Below are positions 1 through 8,722 of a stretch of DNA of 64,000 nucleotides, piece after piece. Every line of letters starts with the position of its first letter. The stretch's first letter is position 1. A program made the translations under genes and the position numbers. Source of the DNA: Nocardia panacis (GTDB taxonomy: Bacteria > Actinomycetota > Actinomycetes > Mycobacteriales > Mycobacteriaceae); NCBI RefSeq assembly GCF_003598715.1, contig NZ_QZFU01000036.1, positions 248,001 to 312,000 of the forward strand. Reading direction: 5' to 3'. The notes beneath the pieces were generated by a model, which had not been told where the DNA came from, searched no databases, and saw nothing but the letters and a program-made list of their open reading frames with translations.

Positions 1-832
1 CAGCGACTGGGCCTGGCTCGAGGCCGCCGCCGCCAATGTGCGGCGGGCGCGCCTGACCACCCTGCTGCTGCCCGGCGTGGGTACTGTTGAGGATCTGCGC
101 CGCGCCTACGATCTCGGCGTCCGGTCGGTGCGGGTGGCCACCCACTGCACCGAGGCCGATGTCTCGGCCCAGCACATCACCACCGCCCGCGAGATGGGCA
201 TGGATGTCGCGGGCTTCCTGATGATGAGCCACATGGCACCGGCCGACAAGTTGGCCGAACAGGCGAAATTGATGGAAAGCTATGGCGCGCACTGCGTCTA
301 CGTCACCGACTCCGGCGGCAGGCTCACCATGGACGGTGTTCGCGAGCGCATTCGCGCCTACCGCGACCTCCTCGACGCGGGCACCGAGATCGGCATCCAC
401 GCGCACGAGAATCTGTCCCTGTCGGTCGCCAACTCCGTCATCGCCGTCGAGAACGGGGCCTGGCGGGTGGACGCCTCCCTCGCCGGGCACGGCGCCGGTG
501 CGGGCAATACGCCGATCGAGGCGTTCATCGCGGTCGCGAACCTGCTCGAATGGCAGCACGGCTGCGATGTCTTCGCCCTGCAGGACGCGGCCGACGACCT
601 GGTGCGCCCCCTGCAGGACCGCCCCGTCCGCGTCGACCGCGAAACCCTGACCCTCGGCTACGCGGGCGTCTACTCCAGCTTCCTGCGGCACGCCGAGGCC
701 GCGAGCGAACGCTACGGCGTCGACGCCCGCACCTTGCTCATGGAGGCGGGCCGCCGCAGACTCGTCGGCGGCCAGGAGGACATGATCGTCGATATCGCGC
801 TCACCTTGGCCGCGCAGCGAAAGGCGAGCTGA
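1..832 (+). CDS. dmpG: 4-hydroxy-2-oxovalerate aldolase, 5'-truncated by window edge
   Basis: This is the C-terminal about 277 residues of a DmpG/BphI-type aldolase, which cleaves 4-hydroxy-2-oxovalerate to pyruvate and acetaldehyde at the end of meta-cleavage aromatic degradation and normally partners an acylating acetaldehyde dehydrogenase (DmpF). The reading frame is open from base 2, so the true start lies left of the window; a GTG at 38 is internal. The metal-binding GIHAHENLS segment, the DSGG segment after it in the TIM barrel and the AGHGAGAGNTPIE stretch are diagnostic. The family is about 340 residues long, so roughly 60 N-terminal residues are missing. It converges on the hemerythrin gene with only 4 bp between the two stops. 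Confidence 0.93.
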   Translation, partial: SDWAWLEAAAANVRRARLTTLLLPGVGTVEDLRRAYDLGVRSVRVATHCTEADVSAQHITTAREMGMDVAGFLMMSHMAPADKLAEQAKLMESYGAHCVYVTDSGGRLTMDGVRERIRAYRDLLDAGTEIGIHAHENLSLSVANSVIAVENGAWRVDASLAGHGAGAGNTPIEAFIAVANLLEWQHGCDVFALQDAADDLVRPLQDRPVRVDRETLTLGYAGVYSSFLRHAEAASERYGVDARTLLMEAGRRRLVGGQEDMIVDIALTLAAQRKAS

Positions 833-836
833 GCTC

Positions 837-1397
837 TCACAGGTCCTGGGTGCGCAACCAATCCCGCAGTGCGTCGCGGGCCTTGTCGAACAGCGCCAGG
901 GGCGGACCGGCGAACAGATTGGCCACCGCCGTCTCGCCCGCGTGCGGATGCGGGCGGGTCGGCATCACCGCCTCGACCCAGCGCATGGAGCCGGTCATCC
1001 GCTCGAGTTTGCTGGTGGAGATCTGGGTGCGCAGCACCGTGAACTCCCCGGCCTCCTCGCGCGCCATGTGCTCGCGCATCGACTCGGCGAAATCGGCCAG
1101 CTTGATATCGAACTCGGAATGGTCGACGCCGAGGTCGTAGAGTTCGGCGAGCGCCAACTTGGCCGCCTTCTCCTCGGCGATGCGCGGTTTCACATGGTCC
1201 TCGACGCCGAAGAGCCCGCGCCGGACCACCGGGTGCACCACGATCTCCTCGGCGCTCTCGTGCACCACCAGCAGGCGCACCAACTCCGCGAACAGCGTCC
1301 GCCTGTCCGCTGTCTCGTCCTGGGATTGCAGCCGATCGAGCAGGGTGCGGATCTGCTCGTGCTGCTCTGTCAGCAATTCGACTACGTCCCGGTGCAT
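837..1397 (-). CDS. Hemerythrin HHE-domain protein
   Basis: This 186-residue cytosolic protein has a hemerythrin-like four-helix bundle over about residues 1-140. Its iron-ligand-type residues are spread as in the family: H-E-Q-H near residues 8-13, HESAEE near 47 and H(M)AREE near 110. Such proteins bind a di-iron centre and sense or buffer oxygen, NO or peroxide; the ligand of this one is unknown. The start is supported by GAGGAG six bases upstream of the ATG. It diverges from the APC permease gene, and both genes share the same 13-base start context (GGAGTCGACCATG). A perfect 8-bp inverted repeat lies between them. Confidence 0.85.
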   Translation of the reverse strand: MHRDVVELLTEQHEQIRTLLDRLQSQDETADRRTLFAELVRLLVVHESAEEIVVHPVVRRGLFGVEDHVKPRIAEEKAAKLALAELYDLGVDHSEFDIKLADFAESMREHMAREEAGEFTVLRTQISTSKLERMTGSMRWVEAVMPTRPHPHAGETAVANLFAGPPLALFDKARDALRDWLRTQDL

Positions 1398-1454
1398 GGT
1401 CGACTCCTCGCTACTCGGGTTTGCCGGTGACGAACGCTGCCCTGACCCTAATAC

Positions 1455-1476
1455 CCGCGACCCCCACAGGTCGCGG
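1455..1476. promoter_or_regulatory. 8-bp perfect inverted repeat between divergent genes
   Basis: CCGCGACC and GGTCGCGG flank a 6-base loop between the hemerythrin and APC permease starts. Its position in a 180-bp divergent intergenic region suggests an operator or a 5'-leader hairpin. No regulator gene is adjacent, so its function is open. Confidence 0.35.
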
Positions 1477-1577
1477 ATTGAAAAGGGGTGTGCACTGATC
1501 GGCTACTGGAGCGGGGTCGAGAATCCGTAACTTCTGGGCCAACCCGGATACCGGGCGCGGTCTTGAAGGAGTCGACC

Positions 1578-3058
1578 ATGAGCCGTAGCGACAGACCAGT
1601 GCGGGCGGATGCGCCGCCGAACGGTATTGCCTTGGCGCGCAATGCCCTTGGCGTTGCGGGCGTGGTATTCCTGGTGCTCGCGGCCGTGGCCCCGCTGACC
1701 GGGATGGTGGTGATCGCCGCGCTCGGGATCGCGGTCGGCAATGGCGGGGGATGGTCGCGGCCTTCGTCATCGCGACCGCCGTACTCCTGCTCTTCGCCGT
1801 CGGATACGGGCAGATGTCGCGCCTGCTCACCAACGCGGGCGGGTTCTACGCCTTCGTGGTCAAAGGGTTGGGGCCGACGCTCGGTCTGGTCGCCGGATTC
1901 CTCGCCCTGCTCGGCTACAACTGCTTCGTCGCGGGCGCGGTCGGCACCAGCGGGTTCTTCACCGCGAGCGTGCTCGGCGATGTCGTGGGCCTGCGCTGGA
2001 ATTGGGGCATCTGGAGCGCGATCTCGGTGGTGCTCGTGTTCCTGTTCAGCAGGCGCGGGATCGCGGTGAGCGCCAAGGTGCTCGGCGCGTCGCTGATCCT
2101 CGAGGTGTCGATCCTGCTGGTGCTCGATTTCAGTGTGCTGTTCCGGCACGGCTTCTCGCTGTCGGTCTTCGATCCCGGCGTCGCCTTCACAGGCGGGATC
2201 GGGCTGGCGCTGCTGTTCGCCGCCAACGCCTTCATCGGATTCGAGGCGACCGCGCTGTTCGGTGAGGAGGCGAAGAATCCGCTGCGCACCGTGCCGCGCG
2301 CGACCTATACCGCGATCGGGTTCATCGGCGCGTTCGCCGCGTTCACCAGCTGGGCGGTGATCAGCGCGATCGGCGTCGAACAGGCCAAGGATGTCGCGCA
2401 GGCGCATTTGAGCACGGGCGATCTGGTATTCTCCATCTCGCGGGAGTACCTGGGCGACACGCTGACCAAAGTCATGCAGTTGCTGCTGGTGGTGAGCCTG
2501 TTCGCGGCGCTACTCGCCCTGCACAATTCCGCGACCCGCTACCTCTACGCGCTCGGTCGGGTCGGAGTGCTGCCCGCGATCCTGGGACGGACCCGCGGCA
2601 ATGGCGCACCGCAGAACGCGGCCATCGCCCAGTTGAGTTTCGCCTCCGTGGTGGCCGCGATCTTCTGGCTGGCGCATCTGGATCCGGTCGCCCAGTTGAC
2701 CGCGAGTATGACCGGTTTCGGCACCTTGGCGGTCCTGGCGCTGCAACTGCTCGCGGCGCTCGCGATCATCGCCCACTTCCGTCGGGCCGGGGACGCCCGC
2801 ATCGTGCGGACCCTGGTCGCGCCCGGTATCGGCGCGCTGGGCCTGGCGAGCATCGTGGCCCTCGCCCTCGCGAATTTCCCCACGCTGGCTGGCTCCGATG
2901 ATCCGGTGGTCGCCAGGCTGCCGTGGGTGCTGCCCGCCGTCGCGCTGGCCGCCCTCGGCTACGCCTTCCTGCTGCGCAAGCGACGACCGACGGTCTACGC
3001 CGCGCTGCGCACCGATCTCGAACGCAATCCGACCAACGAATTGGAGGAAACCGCATGA
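1578..3058 (+). pseudogene. APC-family amino-acid permease, split by a one-base frameshift as written
   Basis: The first 58 codons (ATG at 1578, AAGGAG six bases upstream) encode an APC N-terminus with the first membrane segment. The frame then shifts at a run of five G (1746-1750), and the remaining 435 residues continue in another frame from about 1751, including VGYGQMSRLL and about eleven further hydrophobic helices, to 3058. Adding one G to the run restores a continuous protein of about 493 residues, a normal length for APC secondary transporters of amino acids or amines. Either this is a sequencing indel in a homopolymer or a genuine recent null mutation. The stop overlaps the start of the MoaF-like gene (ATGA), so the three genes 1578-4628 form an operon. 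Confidence 0.85.
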
Positions 3059-3867
3059 CCACACTGTCCGATACCTCGACCTGGCTGCCACTGGATGGGT
3101 TGCAGCGCGGATTCGACGCCAATAAGGCCCAGCTTTCCTCGGCGCTCGCCGGTCGCACCGTCACCGTGGTCGACGAGCGCGGCACCCGCATTACCCACCG
3201 GTTCGCCGCGAACAATGTGCAATGGGACTATGTGCCCGCTGCGGGCGAAAGCCAAAACGGCACCGATGAATACGAAGCATTCGACGTGGCCGACGGGCTG
3301 ATCTACGCCCAGTTCCACCACACCGACGAACCCGCCACCGCCGTGAGCCTCATGCTGGATCTCAGCAACGGGCACGCCCTGTCGATCGTGACCACCATCG
3401 CCGATCCGAAACCCGGACACACCAGGGTTCGACAGGAATTCGTGCCCTCCCGGATCGAGGGGATCGAGCCGACCGGACCGGCCCCCGCACCGACCACGGT
3501 GCTGATCGGCCGCCGCGCGCTGTGGGTCTACAGCGAAGACCACGCCTACGAGCACATCTACCTCAGCCAGCACTGGTACACCTGGCAGTGCCTGGCAGGT
3601 CCGGAACGCGGTCTCGCCGACACCGACGAGAACACCGTGTACGAACTTCGGCCGGGAATCTACGTCTTCACCTGGCGGGAGAAAGTGATCCCCTGCGCCG
3701 CCGTCACCGTCGCCGACCACCGCGATCAGCGGAATCTGCGCTCGCACGGCGCGCTGTTCGGTCTGGACGAGACCGGGAAGACGCCGACGCACTTCACCTT
3801 CGGCGCCGTCGGCCGACTGCTCAGCAATACCGCGCACCCGGCCGAACTCGATCCGGCGGGGTCATGA
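3055..3867 (+). CDS. MoaF-like protein
   Basis: This 270-residue soluble protein resembles MoaF, a two-domain beta-barrel family first named from a molybdenum-cofactor locus and often found beside secondary-metabolism or aromatic-metabolism genes; its biochemical role is not established. I see an N-terminal barrel over about residues 10-125 (MLDLSNGHAL) and a C-terminal half with YEHIYLSQHWYTWQC and IYVFTWREK, both typical of MoaF. The ATG at 3055 overlaps the permease stop as ATGA, and the gene's own stop overlaps the SDR start at 3864, which indicates translational coupling. Its place between a permease and an oxidoreductase suggests a ligand-binding or catabolic accessory role (inference). 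Confidence 0.75.
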   Translation: MTTLSDTSTWLPLDGLQRGFDANKAQLSSALAGRTVTVVDERGTRITHRFAANNVQWDYVPAAGESQNGTDEYEAFDVADGLIYAQFHHTDEPATAVSLMLDLSNGHALSIVTTIADPKPGHTRVRQEFVPSRIEGIEPTGPAPAPTTVLIGRRALWVYSEDHAYEHIYLSQHWYTWQCLAGPERGLADTDENTVYELRPGIYVFTWREKVIPCAAVTVADHRDQRNLRSHGALFGLDETGKTPTHFTFGAVGRLLSNTAHPAELDPAGS

Positions 3868-4628
3868 TGGACCTGCGCCTGCGGGGCCGGACGGTACTGA
3901 TCACCGGGGCGTCCTCCGGAATCGGCCGTGCCTGCGCCGAGGCCTTCGCGGCGGAGGGCGCTCGGCTCGGTCTGCTCGACCGCGACGTGCGCGGCGCGGA
4001 GTTGGCCGCTGAACTCAGCGAGATACACGGTGTGGCAGCGACTTTCGTGCACACCGACGTGACGAACGAGACCGAGGTCGCGGCGGCGGTGGCTACCGTC
4101 GCCGCCCCGGCGGGCCTCGACGCGGTGGTCGCCTGCGCGGGCGTCTCCGGCCCCTTCGGCAAGCCGCTGGCGCAGATCACTGTGCCCGAGTGGGACGCCG
4201 TCATGGCGGTCAATGTGCGCGGCCCATTTCTGCTCGTCAAACACGCACGGCGACATCTGATCTCGGCGAACTCCCCGACGGTGGTGCTGCTCGGATCGGA
4301 CTCCGGATTCGTGGCCGCGCCAGGGATGCTGCCCTACAACGCATCCAAAGGCGCTGTGCTGCAACTGACTCGGGCGCTATCGGTCGAACTCGCCGAGTAC
4401 GGCGTCCGCGTCAACTGCGTCTGCCCGTCGGTGGTCGACACGCCCATGGCCAGAAGGGATCTCGGCATCGAACCGGGCGGCTTCGCCGACGCGCCGTACC
4501 CGGTGCAGGATCCGGCTCAGGTCGCCTCCCACGTGCTGTACCTGACCTCGCCGGTATCGGCCGCCGTCAATGGCGTCGGTCTGGTCTCCGACTTCGGCTA
4601 TCTCTGCCGATCGTCCTTTCCGGCTTGA
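3864..4628 (+). CDS. SDR-family NAD(P)-dependent oxidoreductase
   Basis: This 254-residue classical short-chain dehydrogenase has the cofactor motif TGASSGIG near residue 14, CAGVSG (NNAG equivalent), a catalytic Ser in LLGSDSG and the YNASK active-site Tyr/Lys pair. The C-terminal half ends with NGVGLVSDFGY in place of the usual GxxxxVDGG. The substrate is not predictable. Two ATGs occur in tandem at 3864 and 3867; the first overlaps the MoaF-like stop by four bases. It is the last gene of the permease/MoaF-like/SDR operon, so it probably acts on the transported compound. Confidence 0.88.
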   Translation: MMDLRLRGRTVLITGASSGIGRACAEAFAAEGARLGLLDRDVRGAELAAELSEIHGVAATFVHTDVTNETEVAAAVATVAAPAGLDAVVACAGVSGPFGKPLAQITVPEWDAVMAVNVRGPFLLVKHARRHLISANSPTVVLLGSDSGFVAAPGMLPYNASKGAVLQLTRALSVELAEYGVRVNCVCPSVVDTPMARRDLGIEPGGFADAPYPVQDPAQVASHVLYLTSPVSAAVNGVGLVSDFGYLCRSSFPA

Positions 4629-4723
4629 GGGTTCTACCGGCTGGCACACGGTAATTGCCATGGAAGCTTCTACCGTTTGTTCAACGATAGCATCGAGGGC
4701 AGTTCCTACTCGAAGGAGTGCTC

Positions 4724-5899
4724 ATGTCAACTGTCCCGGCATTGGGTGGGATCGGCCGTGAATTCGATGATTTCGCCCTGGACGAACTGCTGGCCACCGA
4801 GCCGACAGTGTTCGCGCTCGGTGAGCCGGTGCACGGTGTCACGGCATTTCCGTTGCTGCGCAATGACATCCTGCGGCATCTCGTGGGGCGCGGCTACCGG
4901 TCGATCATGCTGGAGATCGATCTGTTCGCCGCGTTCCGGGTCGACGACTATGTCAACGGGGCCGAATCCGATCCGGACGAGGTCATGGAGACCGGCTTCA
5001 GCCACGGATGGGGTGCGTTCCCGGCCAATCGCGCGCTGGTCGAATGGCTGCGCGCGCACAATGCGGGACGCCCGCCGCAGGACCGTGTGCGTTTCTACGG
5101 TTTCGACGCGCCGATCGAGATACCGGGTGTTCCGAGTCCGCGCCGCGCGCTGACCTCGGTCATCGAGTATCTACCTGCCGCGCTGCGGCCCGAATCGGCG
5201 CGCGCCGTCGCGGAACTGCTCGGCGAGGATGCGCAGTGGACGGACCCGGCGGCCGTTTTCGATCCGGCCGTCGCCCTCGGCGAGTCCGCACGCACCCACG
5301 CCCTGCGCACCATTGCCGACGATCTCGCGAGCGCCCTGCGCCGCGCCGCCCCCGACCTGGCGGCCGCCGACCCGACCGGCTACTTCGAGGCCGCCGCGCA
5401 TGCGCGAACCGCCTTGGGCCTGTTGCGTTTTCACGCGACCATGGCGAATCGATCGGAGGATCGGGTCGACCAGCTGTTCAGTCTGCGCACCGAGATGATG
5501 GCCGACAACCTGCTCTCGATCCGCGCACGGGAACGGGGGCGCGGGCCGAGCCTGGTCTTCGCGCACAATCTTCATCTGCGCCGCCGGTCCGGTGCCGAAA
5601 TAGGTTGGGGCAGTGCCGGATCGCTGGTCGCTAGGCATCTCGGCGACCACTATCTGTTCGTGGCCACCGATGCCGAACCCGACAGCGATCCGAACACCCT
5701 GCAGGGAATGTTGGCCGCGGCGACTACGCGCCGCGCGCTATTCCCCACCCGCGAACTTCTTGCCGCGCTCCCCACGTCGATCGGCGTCGACAAACCGATG
5801 GCGCGCGGCCATCTCCCGTTGAACCCCACCGAATTGGACCGCGCCGACGCGGTGATCTTCCTCGCCGATACCGACGGGAAGCAGCAGCAGTACTGGTAG
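4724..5899 (+). CDS. Erythromycin esterase-family protein
   Basis: This protein of about 391 residues belongs to the erythromycin-esterase superfamily (EreA/EreB and many uncharacterised homologues), some of which hydrolyse macrolide lactones using a metal-independent His/Glu mechanism. Visible family marks are FALGEPVHG at the N-terminus (GExxHG), IMLEIDLFAAFRVDDYVNG, VRFYGFDAP, a C-terminal helical domain and FAHNLHLRR. The start at 4724 is set by GAAGGAG five bases upstream. No signal peptide is visible. It stands alone between the SDR gene and a convergent PPOX gene. Whether it gives macrolide resistance cannot be told from sequence; many homologues act on other esters. Confidence 0.85.
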   Translation: MSTVPALGGIGREFDDFALDELLATEPTVFALGEPVHGVTAFPLLRNDILRHLVGRGYRSIMLEIDLFAAFRVDDYVNGAESDPDEVMETGFSHGWGAFPANRALVEWLRAHNAGRPPQDRVRFYGFDAPIEIPGVPSPRRALTSVIEYLPAALRPESARAVAELLGEDAQWTDPAAVFDPAVALGESARTHALRTIADDLASALRRAAPDLAAADPTGYFEAAAHARTALGLLRFHATMANRSEDRVDQLFSLRTEMMADNLLSIRARERGRGPSLVFAHNLHLRRRSGAEIGWGSAGSLVARHLGDHYLFVATDAEPDSDPNTLQGMLAAATTRRALFPTRELLAALPTSIGVDKPMARGHLPLNPTELDRADAVIFLADTDGKQQQYW

Positions 5900-5920
5900 C
5901 GGCCGGGGCCTGTGTCGACC

Positions 5921-6343
5921 CTAGGAGAAGTCGGCCGAGATCCAGCGATCGGGTCGAATCGTGAACAGTACGGACTCGACCCCATCCTTTCCGCGAGCGA
6001 ATTCGCGCCCACCCTCCTCGCCGAGGTAGCGGATGGCGATGGCCTCGCGGACAGGTGCAGGCGTGGGCGTGGTCACCTCGATCACGGTGCCCTCGACAAC
6101 CACGTACTGGTAGGGCCACTCCTCGCGCTGCACGACCACCGTCACCGAGCCCGCTTCGCGAATGAGCCGGACCTTGCGGGTCCCGGCCCCGGTGTTGATC
6201 AGAATATTCCCACCGGGGCTGTAGTCGTACCAGATCGGCACGCTCACCGGTGGCCTGCCCGCCTCGGCGGCCACGGACAACACCGCGACATGTTGCGCCG
6301 CAAGGAATTCCTGCCGCTCGACTTCATTGAACGCTCTCGGCAT
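5921..6343 (-). CDS. Pyridoxamine 5'-phosphate oxidase-like flavin/F420-binding protein
   Basis: This 140-residue split-barrel protein of the PPOX superfamily contains FLAAQHVAVLSVAAEAGRP, SVPIWYDYSPGG and KVRLIREAG, typical of actinobacterial small flavin- or F420-binding reductases. The cofactor and substrate cannot be assigned. A longer TTG-started version begins at 6370, but AGAGGAGGG lies about ten bases upstream of the ATG at 6343, so that start is preferred. The gene is monocistronic and converges with the esterase gene, 21 bp apart. Confidence 0.82.
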   Translation of the reverse strand: MPRAFNEVERQEFLAAQHVAVLSVAAEAGRPPVSVPIWYDYSPGGNILINTGAGTRKVRLIREAGSVTVVVQREEWPYQYVVVEGTVIEVTTPTPAPVREAIAIRYLGEEGGREFARGKDGVESVLFTIRPDRWISADFS

Positions 6344-6450
6344 ATCGCCGAACCCTCCTCTGTCGGTCAATAACTACCCGGGCCAACAGATGTGACGGCC
6401 GATACATTCCCGCATCAGCGGCCGGGACTCGAAATCGACCGGCGCCCAAC

Positions 6451-7020
6451 CTAACTAGGGATCGGGACCCACGAGTCCAGTTGCACGCCGCAGGAATTCA
6501 GGATGTAGGCGACCATGGTGTAGGTGCCGATCAGGGTCAACAGTTCCAAGAGTTGTTCTTGGTTGTACGTGGTCGCGAGTTGGCGCCAGGTTTCCTCGGA
6601 GAGGATGCGGTCCGCGGACAATTCGTCCACCGCGCGCAGCAGGGCGGACTCGTGCGGGGTCCAGTCCGGTGCGTCCGGGCCGAGTGGGATGCGGTCGATA
6701 TCCGCTGCGGTGAGGCCTGCTTGGGTGCCGATGAGAACGTGGTGCGCCCACTCGTATGCGGCGTGGGTGCGGTGGGCGACGCTCAGGACGACCAGTTCGC
6801 GGTCGCGGACGGGCAGTTTCCCGAGAACGAGGGCGCCGAACAGCGGGGCCAGCACCGTGAGCAGGGCAGGGTTGTTTCCGATCGTGGCGAGCGCGTTCGG
6901 CACCGGCATGGTGGCCAGATGCGCGCCGGGAAGCTCCGGGTCGACTTCCTGATCGAACAGCGGGGCCAGGATCGGACGGATCAGATCGGCGGGGGCAGGT
7001 GCGATGCGTGGAATGGTCAT
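6451..7020 (-). CDS. Carboxymuconolactone decarboxylase-family protein
   Basis: This all-helical protein of about 189 residues is of the CMD/AhpD superfamily. The core is RDRELVVLSVAHRTHAAYEWAHHVLIGTQAGL, shown by segments such as HAAYEWAHH (about residues 90-98), and it lacks the CxxC of AhpD peroxidases, so it is more like a decarboxylase or unknown-function branch. The upstream metallo-hydrolase gene ends in TGA overlapping a GTG at 7029 (GTGA), which may be the real start and would add three residues; ATG 7020 is the conservative choice. It is co-transcribed with the hydrolase and probably controlled by the divergent TetR. Confidence 0.83.
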   Translation of the reverse strand: MTIPRIAPAPADLIRPILAPLFDQEVDPELPGAHLATMPVPNALATIGNNPALLTVLAPLFGALVLGKLPVRDRELVVLSVAHRTHAAYEWAHHVLIGTQAGLTAADIDRIPLGPDAPDWTPHESALLRAVDELSADRILSEETWRQLATTYNQEQLLELLTLIGTYTMVAYILNSCGVQLDSWVPIPS

Positions 7021-7025
7021 GGGGT

Positions 7026-7973
7026 TCACCGGGTTTCGTAGTGGCGGGTCAGTTCGTGCATGATCGGCATGAGTTCTCGTTCGTCGGGGGTGCCGTCGCC
7101 ATTGAGTTCGCGATACACCGCACCGATATTCAGCAGCAGGCGACCGTTGTCGTCGAGGTCGGCGAAGCCGTCGAGGTCGAATTCGCGCGTGGCCTCGATG
7201 ACGGTGCTGCCCCGCCCGTGCGCGGCGACGGCGTGGTCGCGCACCCGCGTCAAATAGTCGCGGAAGTGCGCGACCTCCGCCTTGCCGACCACCGGACCGT
7301 GGCCGGGGACAATGGTTTTCACGTCGAGGTCGAGGATGAGGTCACAGGCTTCGATCCACCGGTCGACCGGTCCGGAATGCACGACCGGATGGCCGCCGAT
7401 GAACAGGATGTCCCCGGTGAACAGCACCCGCTGATCGGGTACGTGCACCAGGACGTCGCCCTCGGTGTGCGCCGGGCCGACCTCGATCAGGCGCACGGTG
7501 CGCGCGCCCACGCTCACCTCGAGTTCGCCGGCGAAGGCGATGGCGGGATAGGTCGGGGCGATGTCGCGAAAGTCGAAGTCCGCGAATAGTTTCGCGAGTT
7601 CGGCGAATCTCGGGTCCGCCTTGCCCGCCTCCAGGGCGGAGGTGAATCCCGCCGGACCCGCATGGCGCATCTCCCGCACCGCCGCGGCGGAGGCGATGAT
7701 GGTGGACCCGGAGACGAGCTGATTGCCCCACCAGTGATCGCCGTCGCCGTGGGTATTGACCACCAGCCGGATATCGAGCGCGGGCAGCGCGCGCTCGATG
7801 GTCGCGAGCATCCGACGGGTCAGCTCGACGGTGAACAGGGTGTCCACGAGCAGGGCTTCCTCGCCGTCGCGGATCAATCCGGCGTTGCTCCAGCCCCAGG
7901 AGCCATTGGGTTGCAGGTAGGCGTAGGTCGAAGGTGCGATCTCGTGCAGACCGCCGATGTACTCAGCACACAT
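7026..7973 (-). CDS. MBL-fold metallo-hydrolase
   Basis: This 315-residue metallo-beta-lactamase-fold hydrolase has the zinc motif NTHGDGDHWWGN (HxHxDH variant with Thr-His-Gly-Asp-Gly-Asp-His), a third ligand region GPAHTEGDVLVHVP, the bridging Asp in FTGDILFIGG and the last His in IVPGHGPV. No signal peptide is visible, so it is cytosolic, unlike resistance beta-lactamases. The substrate is unknown; lactonase, thioesterase or ring-opening hydrolase are possible. It heads a two-gene operon with the CMD gene and is transcribed away from a TetR gene across an 83-bp region carrying a palindromic operator. Confidence 0.87.
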   Translation of the reverse strand: MCAEYIGGLHEIAPSTYAYLQPNGSWGWSNAGLIRDGEEALLVDTLFTVELTRRMLATIERALPALDIRLVVNTHGDGDHWWGNQLVSGSTIIASAAAVREMRHAGPAGFTSALEAGKADPRFAELAKLFADFDFRDIAPTYPAIAFAGELEVSVGARTVRLIEVGPAHTEGDVLVHVPDQRVLFTGDILFIGGHPVVHSGPVDRWIEACDLILDLDVKTIVPGHGPVVGKAEVAHFRDYLTRVRDHAVAAHGRGSTVIEATREFDLDGFADLDDNGRLLLNIGAVYRELNGDGTPDERELMPIMHELTRHYETR

Positions 7974-7997
7974 GCAGTTCCTCTATTCGATTCTCCA

Positions 7998-8014
7998 GTA
8001 CTGGACTACAGTAC
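7998..8014. promoter_or_regulatory. Putative TetR operator (GTACTG-N5-CAGTAC)
   Basis: A perfect 6-bp inverted repeat with a 5-base spacer lies between the metallo-hydrolase start (7973) and the TetR start (8057). A further half-site-like AGTACAC follows at about 8028. The spacing and placement are those of a TetR-family operator controlling both divergent transcripts. This is inference; no footprint can be seen from sequence. Confidence 0.6.
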
Positions 8015-8056
8015 ACAATTAGATTGAAGTACACTCACCTCGGAAAGGGCAACCCG

Positions 8057-8695
8057 GTGACCGGTAATGTTCGGCAGGTGAGCGCGACAACCACGCCGGA
8101 TGGCCCGGCCGCCCCCGGCAGGCTCGAACGCCGCAAACAGCAGACCCGACAGCGCCTGATGACGGCCGCGCAGGAACTGTTCGTCCGGCGCGGCTACGAG
8201 GCCACCACCTACGACGAGATCGCCCAGCGCGCCGATGTCGCGCGCCAGACCGCGTTCAACCACTTCCCCCGCAAAGAGGACTTTCTGCGCGCGTGGACCG
8301 AGCAGCGGCGCGCGAACCTGCGAGACCTACTGTCCCAGAGCGCATTCCAACAGATCTCGGCACCCGACCAACTCACCGCCTACCTGCGTGTCCTGGCCGA
8401 ATTCAATCGCACGGACCGTGAGGTCGGTTCCTTGCTGGCCAAGATATTCGCCTCCGGAGCAGGCTTCGCGCTCGCCGAGACCGCCCCCGACGCCTTCGCC
8501 GCGAGCATCCGGCACGGCATCCGCCACGGCGATTTCGCTCCCGATATCGATCCGGACCTGGTGGCCGAGGTCGTTTTCGACAGCTACCTGTGCACACTGG
8601 GCCGCTGGCTGCGCCAAGACCCGCCCTTCGACCTCGCCGACGCGCTGATCCGCAAGCTCGAAGTGATCCTCGACGGAATCCGGCCCGCCCGCTGA
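8057..8695 (+). CDS. TetR-family transcriptional regulator
   Basis: This repressor of about 212 residues has an N-terminal helix-turn-helix: RQRLMTAAQELFVRRGYEATTYDEIAQRADVARQTAFNHFP is the classic TetR DNA-binding block (shown by FVRRGYEATT and AFNHFPRKEDF). The C-terminal ligand domain follows to the end. Two in-frame GTG codons, 8057 and 8078, are candidate starts; 8057 follows GGAAAGGG and is chosen. It probably represses the divergent hydrolase/CMD operon and itself through the GTACTG-N5-CAGTAC site. Its stop lies inside the stem of a strong terminator hairpin. Confidence 0.87.
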   Translation: MTGNVRQVSATTTPDGPAAPGRLERRKQQTRQRLMTAAQELFVRRGYEATTYDEIAQRADVARQTAFNHFPRKEDFLRAWTEQRRANLRDLLSQSAFQQISAPDQLTAYLRVLAEFNRTDREVGSLLAKIFASGAGFALAETAPDAFAASIRHGIRHGDFAPDIDPDLVAEVVFDSYLCTLGRWLRQDPPFDLADALIRKLEVILDGIRPAR

Positions 8696-8712
8696 GCGAT
8701 TCAGCGGGCGGG
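8684..8712. terminator. 12-bp perfect hairpin terminator between convergent genes
   Basis: CCCGCCCGCTGA pairs perfectly with TCAGCGGGCGGG around a 5-base loop. The TetR stop codon (8693-8695) is part of the stem, and the convergent chitin-binding gene ends at 8723. A symmetric hairpin here can terminate both transcripts. There is no T-tract, which is common in high-GC actinomycetes. Confidence 0.75.
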
Positions 8713-8722
8713 TCCGCGCCGA

